Source of the DNA: Rhodoglobus sp.
GTDB taxonomy: Bacteria; Actinomycetota; Actinomycetes; Actinomycetales; Microbacteriaceae
NCBI GenBank assembly: GCA_025463605.1
Contig: JAODAV010000011.1
Coordinates: 1-64,000, forward strand
Length of the DNA stretch: 64,000 bases
Reading direction: 5' to 3'
The notes beneath the pieces were generated by a model. It was not told the origin of the DNA, searched no databases, and was given only the letters and a program-made list of their open reading frames with translations. The position numbers and the translations under genes were made by a program. This document shows, piece by piece, positions 43,627 to 55,062 of the stretch. Position 1 is the stretch's first letter. The number at the start of each line of letters is the position of its first letter.

Positions 43627-45749
43627 TGCCGGAACGTTTCGCCGACCTCGCCGCCCTCGACCCCGACGAGGTCGTCACCCATTCCTTCGTTCGCGACGTG
43701 CCGCTGCCGAGCGGCAAGACGCTCGCGCTCGTCACGCTCGACAACGGTAAGGATCACACGCGGCCGAACACGCTCGGCCCGACCACGCTGCTCGAGTTCG
43801 CGCGCGTGCTCGACGAGCAGAAGGACCGCGCGGCGAAGGGCGAGATCCACGGACTCGCGGTCACCGGTAAGCCGTTCATCTTCGCGGCGGGAGCCGACCT
43901 GACCCGGGTCAGCGAGATCCCCGATCGCGAAACGGGCAAGCAGATGGCCCAGCTCGGGCACTGGGCGCTCGGTAAGCTCAGCGAGCTCGGCGTGCCGTCA
44001 TTCGCTTTCGTCAACGGCCTGGCACTGGGCGGCGGGGTGGAGATTCCCCTCAACTGCACCTACCGCACCATCGACAGTTCGGTGCCGGCGTTGGCGCTGC
44101 CCGAGGTGTTCCTGGGTATCATCCCCGGTTGGGGCGGCTCGTGGCTGCTCCCGAACCTCATCGGCATCGAGAACGCGCTCGAGGTCATCATCTCGAACCC
44201 GCTCAAGAACAACCGCATGCTCAAGGGATCGCAGGCGTTTGAACTCGGCATCGCCGACGCGATGTTCGAGCCCGCCAACTTTCTCGAGGACTCGATCATG
44301 TGGGCCGACGGCGTGATCACCGGCAAGACCACGGTGAAGCGCAAGAACGAGCCGGGCAAGATCGAGCGACTCGCCAAGTGGGATATCGCCGTCGGAATCG
44401 CCGAAAAGACCCTGAAGAGTCGCATCGGCAAGGTCGCGCACTCCCCGTACCGCGCGCTCGAGCTCATCAAGGCGGCCAAGTCGGTCGACAAGAAGAGGGG
44501 CTTCGAGCTCGAGGATGACGCGCTCGCCGACCTCATCTCCGGCGACCAGTTCCGCGCGAGCATCTACGCCTTCAATCTCGTTCAGAAGCGCGCCAAGCGA
44601 CCCGCGGGCGCACCGGACAAGAAGCTCGCCCGCCCCGTCACCAAGGTCGGCGTCATCGGCGCGGGTCTCATGGCCCGTCAGTTCGCGCTGCTCTTCGTGC
44701 GCCGCCTGCAAGTGCCCGTCGTCATCACCGACCTCGACCAGGCCCGCGTCGATGAGGGGGTTGCCTACATCCATAAGGAGATCGACGATCTGCTCGGCAA
44801 GGGACGAATTTCGCCCGACGAATCGAATCGCCTCAGGGCGCTCGTCACCGGCACGACCGACAAGGCCGACTTCGCCGACTGCGACTGGGTGATCGAGGCG
44901 ATCTTCGAAGAGCTCGAGGCAAAGCAGGAGGTGTTCGCCGAGGTCGAGAAGCACATCTCGCCCGAAGCGATTCTCGCAACCAACACGTCTTCGCTTTCGG
45001 TGGAGCAGATCGGCGCTCGGCTGAAGAATCCGGAACGAGTCGTCGGCTTCCACTTCTTCAACCCCGTCGCCGTCATGCCGCTCATCGAGGTCGTTCGCAC
45101 GCCCTTCTCGAATGACGAATCCGTTTCTACCGCGATGGTGACTGCCGAGAAGCTGCGCAAGAACGCCGTCATCACGAAGGACAGTCCCGGGTTCGTGGTC
45201 AACCGCATCCTCGCCAAGGTTCTCGGCGAGGCGATGCACGCCGTCGACACGGGGACGCCGTTCGAGGTGGTCGAGGAGTCGACGCGGCCGTTCGGGTTGC
45301 CGATGACCCCGTTCGAGCTTCTCGAACTGGTCGGCCTGAAGGTGGGAGCGCACGTGCTCGACACCCACCACAACGCCTTCCCCGACCGGTTCTTCGAAAG
45401 CACCAACCTGCACAAGCTCGCCGAACTCGGTCACATCTTCGAGCGCGACGGCAAGGGCAACATCAAGGGCATCGACAAGCGCGCGCGTGACATCGTGGCG
45501 GGCGGCAAGACCCCCATGACAGCGCAGGAGTTGCAGGTGCGCATCGAGGACGGCCTCGCCGACGAGATCCACCGGATGCTCGACGACAAGGTCGTGGAGG
45601 CCGCAGAAGACATCGACCTCTGCCTCATCCTCGGCGCGGGCTACCCCTTCCAGATGGGTGGAGCGACGCCGTATCTCGACCGGGTGGGCGCGTCGGAGCG
45701 CACTTTCGGCGACACGTTCCACCACCCGCCGATCCGCGGGGTCGCGTAG
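43626..45749 (+). CDS. fadB: Fatty-acid oxidation complex alpha subunit (enoyl-CoA hydratase/3-hydroxyacyl-CoA dehydrogenase)
   Basis: The 707-aa protein has an N-terminal crotonase domain (about 1-200; FAAGADLTRV and LPEVFLGIIPGWGGSWLLP hold the oxyanion and catalytic Glu region). The NAD-binding dehydrogenase domain starts at KVGVIGAGLMARQFALLF (about 340), with TNTSSLSVEQI and VGFHFFNPVAVMPL. A C-terminal dehydrogenase domain follows (GFVVNRILAKVLGEAM). Both activities appear intact. It partners the upstream thiolase. The gene ends 9 bp from the convergent aldo/keto reductase. Confidence 0.95.
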   Translation: MPERFADLAALDPDEVVTHSFVRDVPLPSGKTLALVTLDNGKDHTRPNTLGPTTLLEFARVLDEQKDRAAKGEIHGLAVTGKPFIFAAGADLTRVSEIPDRETGKQMAQLGHWALGKLSELGVPSFAFVNGLALGGGVEIPLNCTYRTIDSSVPALALPEVFLGIIPGWGGSWLLPNLIGIENALEVIISNPLKNNRMLKGSQAFELGIADAMFEPANFLEDSIMWADGVITGKTTVKRKNEPGKIERLAKWDIAVGIAEKTLKSRIGKVAHSPYRALELIKAAKSVDKKRGFELEDDALADLISGDQFRASIYAFNLVQKRAKRPAGAPDKKLARPVTKVGVIGAGLMARQFALLFVRRLQVPVVITDLDQARVDEGVAYIHKEIDDLLGKGRISPDESNRLRALVTGTTDKADFADCDWVIEAIFEELEAKQEVFAEVEKHISPEAILATNTSSLSVEQIGARLKNPERVVGFHFFNPVAVMPLIEVVRTPFSNDESVSTAMVTAEKLRKNAVITKDSPGFVVNRILAKVLGEAMHAVDTGTPFEVVEESTRPFGLPMTPFELLELVGLKVGAHVLDTHHNAFPDRFFESTNLHKLAELGHIFERDGKGNIKGIDKRARDIVAGGKTPMTAQELQVRIEDGLADEIHRMLDDKVVEAAEDIDLCLILGAGYPFQMGGATPYLDRVGASERTFGDTFHHPPIRGVA

Positions 45750-45758
45750 CGCTGGTTG

Positions 45759-46732
<974 letters not shown>

Positions 46733-46742
<10 letters not shown>

Positions 46743-47110
46743 TGCTCCTTGTAGATATCGATCTTGTGGTCTATCGCCGCGAGGCTGCGGGTGACCTCGT
46801 CGAGCTGCGCGACCACCGTGATGCGGTGGCGCAGCAGCAGCTCGAGCCGTGCGGCGGTCGTCGCTTCGCCCGAGCGCACGAGTTCGACGTAGTCGCGCAC
46901 TTGCGCGATGGGCATCGCCGTCGAGCGCAGCTTGGTGAGGAAGATCACCCAGTTGACGTCGGATTCCGAGTACCGCCGGTGGGTCGAGGACGCCCGGTCG
47001 ACGGGCTCGAGCATGAGTCCGGCCCGTTCGTAGTACCGGAGGGTGTGAGCGGAGAGCCCCGTGGCTTCGGCGACTTCGGAGATCGAGAGCCGGGCATCCG
47101 TAATGGTCAT
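46733..47110 (-). CDS. MerR-family transcriptional regulator
   Basis: The 125-aa protein has the N-terminal winged [23 protein letters not shown], wing [18 protein letters not shown], and a C-terminal coiled coil of about 35 residues. No Cys cluster of SoxR or CueR type is present, so a small-molecule or stress signal is likely. It starts at ATG 47110. A MerR-style inverted repeat lies just upstream. It overlaps the aldo/keto reductase gene by 10 nt. Confidence 0.94.
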
Positions 47111-47124
47111 GAACTCAGGCTAGA

Positions 47125-47144
47125 ACTTAGAGCGCACTCTAAGT
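47125..47144. promoter_or_regulatory. MerR-type operator, inverted repeat
   Basis: ACTTAGAGCGCACTCTAAGT is a perfect 8-bp inverted repeat with a 4-bp centre. It lies 15 bp upstream of the merR start and overlaps the dxs stop codon (47139-47141). The shape is typical of MerR operators set inside a promoter spacer. Confidence 0.75.
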
Positions 47145-49070
47145 CAAACGCGAAGCGTTTTCCTCGGCGGGCAGGGGTCTAGCGACCGGGATCTTGCTGC
47201 CGAGCACTTGCGCGACGACGTCGCGTGCGATCGCCTGGGGAGTGAGTCCCACCTGATCGAGGATGAACTCGCGGCTGCCGTGCGCAAGGAACTGGTCGGG
47301 CAGCCCGAGCTCGTTGACAGCCGTATCGACGTTCGCGGCCCTGAGATCCTGCCGGATGCGGGTACCGATACCGCCGACCCTCACCCCGTCTTCGATCGTC
47401 ACAACCAGCCTGTGCTCGGCGGAGAGTTCGATGATGCTCGGCGGAACGGGTACGACCCAGCGCGGGTCTACGACGGTCGCGCCGATGCCCTGAGCGGCGA
47501 GGCGCTCGGCGACCTGCAGCCCCAACTTCGCCATCGGTCCCACCGTGACGATGAGCACGTCTTTATGGGGTGCCTCCCGCAGCACGTCGACGCCGTCATC
47601 GGTGCGGCGCACAGCGTCGAACTCGGTGCCGACGCTGCCCTTGGAGAACCGCAGCACCGTCGGCCCGTCGTCGATGGCCACTGCCTCGCCGAGCTCTTCG
47701 CGCAGACGAGTGGCGTCGCGAGGGGCGGCGATACGGATGTCCGGCACGACCTGCAGTATTGCGAGGTCCCACATTCCGTGGTGACTCGGGCCGTCTGGAC
47801 CGGTTACGCCAGCACGATCGAGCACGAACGTGACGCCGGCCTTGTGGAGCGCGACATCCATGAGCACCTGGTCGAAGGCCCGGTTGACGAATGTCGCGTA
47901 CATGGCGACGACCGGATGCAACCCGCCGAACGCGAGGCCGGCGGCGGAGGCCACGGCGTGCTGTTCGGCGATGCCCACGTCGAGTACGCGGTCGGGGAAG
48001 CGCTCCGCGAACTTGTGGAGTCCCGTCGGTCGCAGCATGGCAGCGGTGATGCCGACGAGTCGCGGGTTGGCCTCGGCGAGGTGCACGATCTCGTCGCTGA
48101 AAACGGAGGTCCACGACGGCTTGCTCGCGACCTCGATGGGTTCACCCGTCTCGGGGTCGATCTGCCCGACGGCGTGGAACTGGTCCGCCGTGTCGAGGAG
48201 TGCCGGCTGGTAGCCCCGCCCCTTCTCGGTGATCGCGTGGACGATCACCGGCGCACCGTAGTTCTTAGCCTGCTCGAACGCCTCGGTGAGCGCCCGGATG
48301 TCGTGGCCGTGCACGGGACCGAGGTACTTGATGTCGAGGTTCGAGTACAGCGCTTCGTTATTGGTGAGCCGGGCGAGGAAACCATGCGTGCCACCCCGGA
48401 TGCCGCGGTACAGCGCTCGACCGGGAGCACCGAACTTGTCGAAGACTTTGCGACTCGTGGAGTACAGGCTGCGGTAGGAGCGCCTCGTGCGCACGTCGTT
48501 GAGGAAATGCGCCATGCCGCCGATGGTCGGCGCATACGAGCGACCGTTGTCGTTGACCACGATCACGAGGTTGCGGCTGTTGTCGTCGCTGATGTTGTTG
48601 AGCGCCTCCCACGTCATGCCGCCCGTGAGCGCACCGTCGCCGACGACGGCGACGACGTGCCGGTCGCCCTGTCCGGTCATGGTGAATGCGCGCGAGATGC
48701 CGTCGGCCCAGGAGAGCGAACTCGAGGCATGGGAGCTCTCCACGATGTCGTGCGGCGACTCCGAGCGCTGCGGATAGCCCGCGAGACCGCCCTCCTCGCG
48801 AAGCCTGCTGAAGTCCTGACGGCCGGTGAGCAGCTTGTGCACGTAGCTCTGGTGGCCCGTGTCGAAGATGATCGCGTCGTTCGGCGAGTCGAAGACTTTG
48901 TGCATCGCGATCGTCAATTCGACGACACCGAGGTTGGGCCCGAGGTGCCCTCCGGTCTTGGAGACCTCGCGCACCAGAAACTCGCGGATCTCCGCGGCGA
49001 GCTCGACGAGTTGCTTCGGGCTGAGGTCATCCAGGTCTCGCGGACCGGTGATTCCCTCGAGCAGGCTCAT
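47139..49070 (-). CDS. dxs: 1-deoxy-D-xylulose-5-phosphate synthase
   Basis: The 643-aa thiamine-diphosphate enzyme is the first step of the MEP isoprenoid pathway, condensing pyruvate and glyceraldehyde-3-phosphate. Seen are IIFDTGHQSYVHKLLTGR, the ThDP motif VVGDGALTGGMTWEALNN, VIVNDNGRSYAPT, and the transketolase-type pyrimidine domain DVGIAEQHAVASAAGLA. The C-terminal domain includes VVTIEDGVRVGGIG. The length is normal. ATG 49070 follows the acnA stop by 9 bp. Confidence 0.97.
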   Translation of the reverse strand: MSLLEGITGPRDLDDLSPKQLVELAAEIREFLVREVSKTGGHLGPNLGVVELTIAMHKVFDSPNDAIIFDTGHQSYVHKLLTGRQDFSRLREEGGLAGYPQRSESPHDIVESSHASSSLSWADGISRAFTMTGQGDRHVVAVVGDGALTGGMTWEALNNISDDNSRNLVIVVNDNGRSYAPTIGGMAHFLNDVRTRRSYRSLYSTSRKVFDKFGAPGRALYRGIRGGTHGFLARLTNNEALYSNLDIKYLGPVHGHDIRALTEAFEQAKNYGAPVIVHAITEKGRGYQPALLDTADQFHAVGQIDPETGEPIEVASKPSWTSVFSDEIVHLAEANPRLVGITAAMLRPTGLHKFAERFPDRVLDVGIAEQHAVASAAGLAFGGLHPVVAMYATFVNRAFDQVLMDVALHKAGVTFVLDRAGVTGPDGPSHHGMWDLAILQVVPDIRIAAPRDATRLREELGEAVAIDDGPTVLRFSKGSVGTEFDAVRRTDDGVDVLREAPHKDVLIVTVGPMAKLGLQVAERLAAQGIGATVVDPRWVVPVPPSIIELSAEHRLVVTIEDGVRVGGIGTRIRQDLRAANVDTAVNELGLPDQFLAHGSREFILDQVGLTPQAIARDVVAQVLGSKIPVARPLPAEENASRLT

Positions 49071-49079
49071 TGCTACAGC

Positions 49080-51902
49080 CTAAACGAGGCTCCTCAGAAC
49101 GTACTGAAGGATGCCGCCGTTGCGGTAGTAGTCCGCCTCACCGGGGGTGTCGATGCGAAGTACCGCATCGAACTCCACGGGCTGCTTACCAGCAGGCGAG
49201 TGCTCGCTCGGCGTGGCGACGACGTGGAGTGTCTTCGGCGTGAGGCCCTCATTGAGCTCTTCGACTCCCGTGATGCTCACGACCTCGGTTCCATCGAGCC
49301 CGAGGGAGTCCGCGGACTTCCCAGCCGGGAACTGAAGGGGCAGCACACCCATGCCGATGAGATTGGAGCGGTGGATCCGCTCGAAGCTCTCGACGATGAC
49401 CGCCTTCACGCCGAGCAGGCTCGTTCCCTTCGCGGCCCAGTCGCGGCTCGATCCCGAGCCGTACTCCTTGCCGCCGAAGATCACGAGCGGCACGCCGGCG
49501 GCCGCGTAGTTCTGCGCCGCATCGTAGATGAAAGCCTGCGGGGCTTCCGGCTGGGTGAAGTCGCGCGTGAAGCCGCCCTCGACATTGTCGAGCAGCTGAT
49601 TGCGCAGCCGGATGTTCGCGAACGTGCCACGGATCATCACCTCGTGGTTGCCGCGACGCGAGCCGTAGGAGTTGTAGTCCTTACGGTCGATGCCGTGCTC
49701 GTCGAGATACTTGCCCGCCGGGCTGTCGGCCTTGATCGAACCCGCAGGGCTGATGTGGTCGGTCGTCACGGAGTCGCCGAGCTTCGCCAGAACGCGCGCG
49801 CCGGCGATGGATGACACGGGGGTCGTCTCGATCGTCATGCCGTCGAAGTACGGGGGCTTGCGCACGTACGTGGAGTTCTCGTCCCACTCGAAAGTTGACC
49901 CGGTGGGCGTCGGCAGGTTCTTCCAGCGGTCATCCCCGTCGAAGACTCCGGCGTACTCGTGGGTGAACATCTCGGTGTCGATGCTCGAGTCGATCGTGGA
50001 CTGCACCTCTGCGGCATCCGGCCAGATGTCTTTGAGGAAGACGTCGTTGCCGGCCTGGTCCTGGCCGAGGGCGTCGATCTCGAAGTCGAAGTTCATCGAC
50101 CCCGCGAGGGCGTACGCGATCACGAGCGGCGGCGACGCGAGGTAGTTCATCTTCACGTCGGGGTTGATGCGACCCTCGAAGTTGCGGTTGCCCGAGAGTA
50201 CGGCCGTCACGGCGAGGTCGTTGTCTTGCACGGCCTTGGAGATCTCGTCTTCGAGTGGTCCCGAGTTGCCGATGCACGTCGTGCAGCCGTAGCCGACCGT
50301 GTAGAAACCGAGATCTTCGAGGTACGCGGTGAGTCCCGCCTTCTCGTAGTAGTCGGTGACGACCTTCGATCCGGGCGCCAGCGTGGTCTTGACCCACGGC
50401 TTGGCCTTGAGGCCCTTCTTGCTCGCGTTGCGGGCGAGCAGGCCGGCGGCGAGCATGACCGAGGGATTGGAGGTGTTCGTGCACGATGTGATCGCAGCGA
50501 TGGCGACCGCACCGTGGTCGAGCACGAAGCCGTCGCCGTTTCCCAGCACGACCTCGGTCGGGTGGGATGCCACGGACGGTGCGTGGCTCGTGTGCTTGAG
50601 GTGCGACCGCTCGTGCGCCGAGGTCTCGTCTTCTGGCGTGAATCCGACGGGGTCGGACGCCGGGAAGGTGCCCTCGACCGCGGCGTCGACCCGCGACATG
50701 CGCGTCGGGTCGGTGTACGACTCGAGGTCGATCTCGAACTGGTTCTTCGCACGGCTGAGCTCGACGCGGTCCTGAGGACGCTTCGGACCGGCGATCGACG
50801 GCACGACCGTGCCGAGATCCAGCTCGAGGTACTCGCTGTATACGGGCTCGATCGATGGGTCGTGCCACAGCGACTGGAGCTTCGAGTACTGCTCGACGAG
50901 TGCCACCTGCTCTTCGCTGCGGCCGGTGAGGCGCAGGTAGTCGAGGGTGACGTCATCGATCGGGAACATCGCCGCAGTGGACCCGAACTCGGGGCTCATG
51001 TTTCCGATGGTCGCGCGGTTGGCCAGCGGCACGGATGCGACGCCGGGCCCGTAGAACTCGACGAACTTGCCCACGACGCCGTGCCAGCGCAGCATCTGCG
51101 TGATCGTGAGCACGACATCCGTCGCCGTCACGCCCGTGGGGATGGAGCCGGAGAGCTTGAAGCCCACCACCTTGGGGATGAGCATCGAGACGGGCTGGCC
51201 GAGCATCGCGGCCTCGGCCTCGATACCGCCGACGCCCCAGCCGAGCACGCCGAGTCCATTCACCATCGTGGTGTGGGAGTCGGTGCCGACACAGGTGTCC
51301 GGATACGCGCGCAGCACTCCCCCGACCTCGCGCGTGTACGTGACGCGCGCGAGATACTCGATGTTGACCTGGTGCACGATGCCGGTGCCGGGCGGCACGA
51401 CCTTGAAGTCGTCGAACGCCGTCTGGCCCCAGCGCAGGAACTGGTACCGCTCGCCGTTGCGCTCATACTCGATCTCGACGTTGCGCTCGAGCGCGTCGGC
51501 GGTGCCGAACAGGTCCGCGATGACCGAATGGTCGATGACGAGCTCCGCGGGTGCGAGCGGGTTGACCTTCTCTGGGTCGCCGCCGAGCGCGCTGACCGCC
51601 TCACGCATGGTCGCGAGGTCGACGATGCACGGAACACCCGTGAAGTCCTGCATGACGACGCGTGCGGGTGTGAACTGGATCTCGGTGTCGGGTTCCGCCG
51701 AGGGCACCCACGATCCGAGTGCTTCGATCTGCGCCTTGGTGACGTTGGCGCCGTCCTCGGTACGAAGCAGGTTCTCGAGCAGCACTTTGAGGCTGAACGG
51801 GAGCTTGTCGTAGCCGGGAACCTTATCGATGCGGAACACCTCGTACTCGGTCGAACCGACCGTGAGCGTGTCTTTGGACCCGAAGCTGTTGACTGCCGAC
51901 AC
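49080..51902 (-). CDS. acnA: Aconitate hydratase A
   Basis: The 940-aa enzyme interconverts citrate and isocitrate in the TCA cycle. The [4Fe-4S] ligands are in [13 protein letters not shown] and [14 protein letters not shown]. Other family blocks are [24 protein letters not shown] (split), [13 protein letters not shown] and [19 protein letters not shown] 51902 has GGGAG 6 nt upstream. A perfect palindrome lies 113 bp upstream of the start. It is followed by dxs at 9 bp. Confidence 0.97.
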   Translation of the reverse strand: MSAVNSFGSKDTLTVGSTEYEVFRIDKVPGYDKLPFSLKVLLENLLRTEDGANVTKAQIEALGSWVPSAEPDTEIQFTPARVVMQDFTGVPCIVDLATMREAVSALGGDPEKVNPLAPAELVIDHSVIADLFGTADALERNVEIEYERNGERYQFLRWGQTAFDDFKVVPPGTGIVHQVNIEYLARVTYTREVGGVLRAYPDTCVGTDSHTTMVNGLGVLGWGVGGIEAEAAMLGQPVSMLIPKVVGFKLSGSIPTGVTATDVVLTITQMLRWHGVVGKFVEFYGPGVASVPLANRATIGNMSPEFGSTAAMFPIDDVTLDYLRLTGRSEEQVALVEQYSKLQSLWHDPSIEPVYSEYLELDLGTVVPSIAGPKRPQDRVELSRAKNQFEIDLESYTDPTRMSRVDAAVEGTFPASDPVGFTPEDETSAHERSHLKHTSHAPSVASHPTEVVLGNGDGFVLDHGAVAIAAITSCTNTSNPSVMLAAGLLARNASKKGLKAKPWVKTTLAPGSKVVTDYYEKAGLTAYLEDLGFYTVGYGCTTCIGNSGPLEDEISKAVQDNDLAVTAVLSGNRNFEGRINPDVKMNYLASPPLVIAYALAGSMNFDFEIDALGQDQAGNDVFLKDIWPDAAEVQSTIDSSIDTEMFTHEYAGVFDGDDRWKNLPTPTGSTFEWDENSTYVRKPPYFDGMTIETTPVSSIAGARVLAKLGDSVTTDHISPAGSIKADSPAGKYLDEHGIDRKDYNSYGSRRGNHEVMIRGTFANIRLRNQLLDNVEGGFTRDFTQPEAPQAFIYDAAQNYAAAGVPLVIFGGKEYGSGSSRDWAAKGTSLLGVKAVIVESFERIHRSNLIGMGVLPLQFPAGKSADSLGLDGTEVVSITGVEELNEGLTPKTLHVVATPSEHSPAGKQPVEFDAVLRIDTPGEADYYRNGGILQYVLRSLV

Positions 51903-52014
51903 TGTCGTCTCCCTTGCTGACCTGCGTCAAGTTTCTCTGCCGGCCACACGGTCTGCCAGCAAGGCAAGCCTAAGGCCGGCAGCGGTGGGCGTGAGCCGGT
52001 CACTCGGCCAAAAC

Positions 52015-52032
52015 TATCTTGACGTCAAGATA
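52015..52032. promoter_or_regulatory. Perfect 18-bp palindrome upstream of acnA
   Basis: TATCTTGACGTCAAGATA is a perfect palindrome in the 138-bp gap between the P-type ATPase stop (52041) and the acnA start (51902). It contains a TTGAC -35-like element on both strands. It is probably an operator of a dimeric regulator acting on acnA; the regulator is not identifiable from this window. Confidence 0.65.
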
Positions 52033-52040
52033 AATCTACA

Positions 52041-54389
52041 TCATTCGCGATCGTAGATGAGCCCCCTGCGGCGCGCCACGCGGTAGACGAGCTCAATGCC
52101 GATGGCACCCACGACGCCGAAGGCGATGCCGACGATCAGCGCGGGTTGTAGCTGCAGGTGCATCGCGAAGAAATCGCGGCCGAACGGCACCGACACCACG
52201 ATGACGAAAAGGGCGGCCATCGTGGAAAGCAGCAGCGCCCGCCACCGGTCGAGCGGACGCGCAAGCACGCACAGGATCCAGAACGCGACGATCCACATCG
52301 TGACGGTGGTGATCGAGCGTGCGTCGTCGTGCGGCACCATCGCGCGCAAGACGGCATTCGCAGCGAACGTTGCAACGGCCGCGATGACGCCGGTCGAGAT
52401 CGCGTACTTGAGCAGCCGGTCGAGGATGCCCGGATGATAGATGCGTCGATTCGGAGCGAGCGCGAGGAAGAACGACGGGATGCCGATCGTGACCGTGGAG
52501 ACGAGCGTGAGCTGGCGCGGGAGGAACGGGAACTCCCAGAGCAACACGGCGAAGACGACGGCGAACAGGATGCCGTACACGGTCTTCGCGAGGAACAGGT
52601 TGGCCACCCGTTCCACATTGGCGATGACCTGGCGACCGTAGGCAAGCACTCCGGGCAGACGCGCGAACTCATCGTCGAGCAGTACGAGCCGCGCAACCGC
52701 CTTCGTCGCCGACGTGCCCGCTCCCATTGCGATGCCGAGGTCGGCATCCTTGATCGCCATCGCGTCGTTCACTCCGTCGCCCGTCATGGCGACGGTGTGA
52801 CCGTCCTCCTTGAGCACGCGCACCATCGCTCGCTTCTGGTCGGGCGTGACGCGCCCGAAGATGCTGTTGCTCGCGAGTGCGCGCCTGATCGCGTGGTCGT
52901 CCTCGAGCTCCCGGGCGTCGACCGAGGCCGTGCCCACCCCGAGTCCCGTGGCGAGAGCCGCGACCGTCGTCGGATTGTCGCCCGAGATGATCACGCAGCG
53001 CACACCCTGTTCCGCGAAGTAGGTGAGGGTGGATGCGGCGTCGGCCCGGATCGTCTCGCCGAACAGCAACACCGCGACGGGAGTGAGTTCCAGGTGCTCC
53101 ACGTCGACGTCACCGGGCTCGGGGAGCGCGCCATTGAGTCGCACGAGCGCAAGGGTGCGGTGGCCGACCGCGGCGTAGTCGGCGGCTCGCACGGCCGCAT
53201 CAGGATGCCCGGCCAACAGCCGCTCGGGCGCGCCCAGAAGCCACACGGTGTTCTGCCCTTCGTGACGGCAACTCAGCCCGCTGAAGGCACGGGAACTCGA
53301 GAACGGTACACGCGCATCTGCGACGGCTCCGACATCCGGAAACGGGTCGGCGAGGGAGCGCGCGGTCGCGTTCGCTTCGTCGCCGCGAGCGAAGAGCGAC
53401 AGGGCGGCGGGCATCGCAGGCTCGTGCGTGAAGGGCTCGACGCGGATGAAGGCGACGTCACCGCTCGTGAGGGTTCCCGTCTTGTCGAGGCACAGCACAT
53501 CCACTCGCGCAAGGATCTCGACGGCAGCGAGCTCCTGGATTAGCACGCGCTGTTGCGCAAGCCGAATCGCCGCGACCCCGAACGCGAGGCTGATGAGCAG
53601 TACCAGCCCCTCGGGGATCATGCCGACGACACTCGCGACGATGCCGATGAGCGCGGGCCGCCACTCCCCCGCGGCGAGCGATTCCAGCCCGAATCGGCCT
53701 GCGAGCACCTGGCTGCCGATCACGATGAGCACGATCGGGCCGAGAATCCATGAGATGTACACGAGGATGCGGTTGGTCGCCGCCCGCAGTTCTGAGTGCG
53801 CGAGCGAATGCCGCCGGATCTCCGCGGTGAGCCGATTCGCGTACGAAGCAGGGCCCACCGCCGTGACGAGCGCGTGCCCCGTGCCGGTCGAAACGAGGGC
53901 ACCGGACAGCACCGTGTCGCCCTCGCGTTTCATGATGGGCTCCGACTCGCCCGTGAGCAGGGATTCGTTGACGGTAAGGTCGACGGCGTCGAGCACCACG
54001 GCATCCGCGACGATCTGGTCTCCCGCCCGGAGCACGACAGTGTCTCCCAGCACGACTTGAGAGGGATGCAGCACCACCGTCTCACCGTCTCTGCGCACTG
54101 CGACGAGCGGCGCCGCGAGCAGGGCCAGCCGGTCGAGCGCGAGCTTCGCCCGCACCTCCTGCACGATCCCGATGAGCGAATTGGCGATGACGATGCCGTA
54201 GAAGAACCCGTCTCGAAGGTCGCCGAACAGCAGGATCACGACGAAGCACGCCGTGAGGATGGCGTTGAAGAGCGTGAAGACGTTGTCCCGGATGATGTGC
54301 CACAGCGGCCGGGAGGTCGTCTGCTTCGTGGCGTTGGTCTCGCCGCGCGCGACCCGCTCGGCTACCTCACTCGGGCTGAGGCCGCGCAT
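52041..54389 (-). CDS. P-type cation-transporting ATPase, CtpE-like
   Basis: The 782-aa P-type ATPase has actuator motif LLTGESEP, PEGLVLLISLAFGVAAIR in the ion-binding helix (the PEGL form seen in CtpE-type Ca2+ pumps), phosphorylation site CLDKTGTLTSG, and hinge MTGDGVNDAMAIKDADLGIA. About ten TM helices are seen. There is no heavy-metal-binding N-terminal domain, so soft metals are unlikely. Calcium is the best guess from the mycobacterial homologue. The start overlaps the DUF3159 gene end by 23 nt. Confidence 0.9.
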   Translation of the reverse strand: MRGLSPSEVAERVARGETNATKQTTSRPLWHIIRDNVFTLFNAILTACFVVILLFGDLRDGFFYGIVIANSLIGIVQEVRAKLALDRLALLAAPLVAVRRDGETVVLHPSQVVLGDTVVLRAGDQIVADAVVLDAVDLTVNESLLTGESEPIMKREGDTVLSGALVSTGTGHALVTAVGPASYANRLTAEIRRHSLAHSELRAATNRILVYISWILGPIVLIVIGSQVLAGRFGLESLAAGEWRPALIGIVASVVGMIPEGLVLLISLAFGVAAIRLAQQRVLIQELAAVEILARVDVLCLDKTGTLTSGDVAFIRVEPFTHEPAMPAALSLFARGDEANATARSLADPFPDVGAVADARVPFSSSRAFSGLSCRHEGQNTVWLLGAPERLLAGHPDAAVRAADYAAVGHRTLALVRLNGALPEPGDVDVEHLELTPVAVLLFGETIRADAASTLTYFAEQGVRCVIISGDNPTTVAALATGLGVGTASVDARELEDDHAIRRALASNSIFGRVTPDQKRAMVRVLKEDGHTVAMTGDGVNDAMAIKDADLGIAMGAGTSATKAVARLVLLDDEFARLPGVLAYGRQVIANVERVANLFLAKTVYGILFAVVFAVLLWEFPFLPRQLTLVSTVTIGIPSFFLALAPNRRIYHPGILDRLLKYAISTGVIAAVATFAANAVLRAMVPHDDARSITTVTMWIVAFWILCVLARPLDRWRALLLSTMAALFVIVVSVPFGRDFFAMHLQLQPALIVGIAFGVVGAIGIELVYRVARRRGLIYDRE

Positions 54390-55062
54390 AGACCGTTCTC
54401 ACGAGCAGCCAGGTGACCCAGAGCATCGCCGCGTAGAGCGGCACGCCGAGCAGGAGCTTCAACCCGGCGAGGGCGGAGACATTGCCCGCGAAGTAGAGCG
54501 GCAGTTCGACAGCGAGCCGCAGTGCGAACAGACCGCACCAGAGCAGGGACGCGATGAGGGCGACACGGAATTTGGCCCTGTCTTTGCGCCAGGCGCTTCC
54601 CTCACCCGTGATGAGGGAGGCGATCACGCCGATGAGCGGCCAGCGCACCGCGAGGCTGACGAGCAGGGCGAGTAGGAACACGCCGTTGATGATGAACCCG
54701 AAGACGAAGTTGTCCTGGCCTCGACCCGTGAAGAGCGCGAGACCGGCCGAGAGGGCGATGCCGAGCACGCCGGCCAGCGCTGAGGTGTACGGCTGCTTCA
54801 TGACGATGCGCAGGATGACGAAGAGGATCGCGAGCCCGAAGGGCACGAACACCGAGAGCAGGAGGTTTCCCGTGAGCGTGTAGACGACGAGGAACCCGAG
54901 ACCGGGAAGGATCGACTCGACGAGACCGCGCACGCCGCCCATCGCGGCGAGCAGCGCCGCGCCGCTCGGGGTCTCCCCCGGCGTGACCTTCGCGATACCC
55001 GACTTGCGCGCCGCGTCGGCCAGATTGTCGCTCAGGGAGGGGTTCTCCCCCGGCTCGGTCAT
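54367..55062 (-). CDS. DUF3159 membrane protein
   Basis: The 231-aa protein has six hydrophobic segments in two groups (near 58-100 and 115-220). The DUF3159 marks are GGVRGLVESILPGLGFLVVY near 48-67 and FIINGVFLLALLVSLAVRWP. It is an actinobacteria-specific family of unknown function. It overlaps the DUF3710 gene by 4 nt and is followed, overlapping, by the P-type ATPase gene. Confidence 0.92.
   Translation of the reverse strand: MTEPGENPSLSDNLADAARKSGIAKVTPGETPSGAALLAAMGGVRGLVESILPGLGFLVVYTLTGNLLLSVFVPFGLAILFVILRIVMKQPYTSALAGVLGIALSAGLALFTGRGQDNFVFGFIINGVFLLALLVSLAVRWPLIGVIASLITGEGSAWRKDRAKFRVALIASLLWCGLFALRLAVELPLYFAGNVSALAGLKLLLGVPLYAAMLWVTWLLVRTVYARPQPE

Noticed and set aside
47208-49814. 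Long open frame antisense to dxs and acnA
   Set aside because: Same effect of codon bias; the minus-strand genes are unambiguous.
49959-51920. Long open frame antisense to acnA
   Set aside because: No domain or ribosome site, and composition typical of an antisense shadow.
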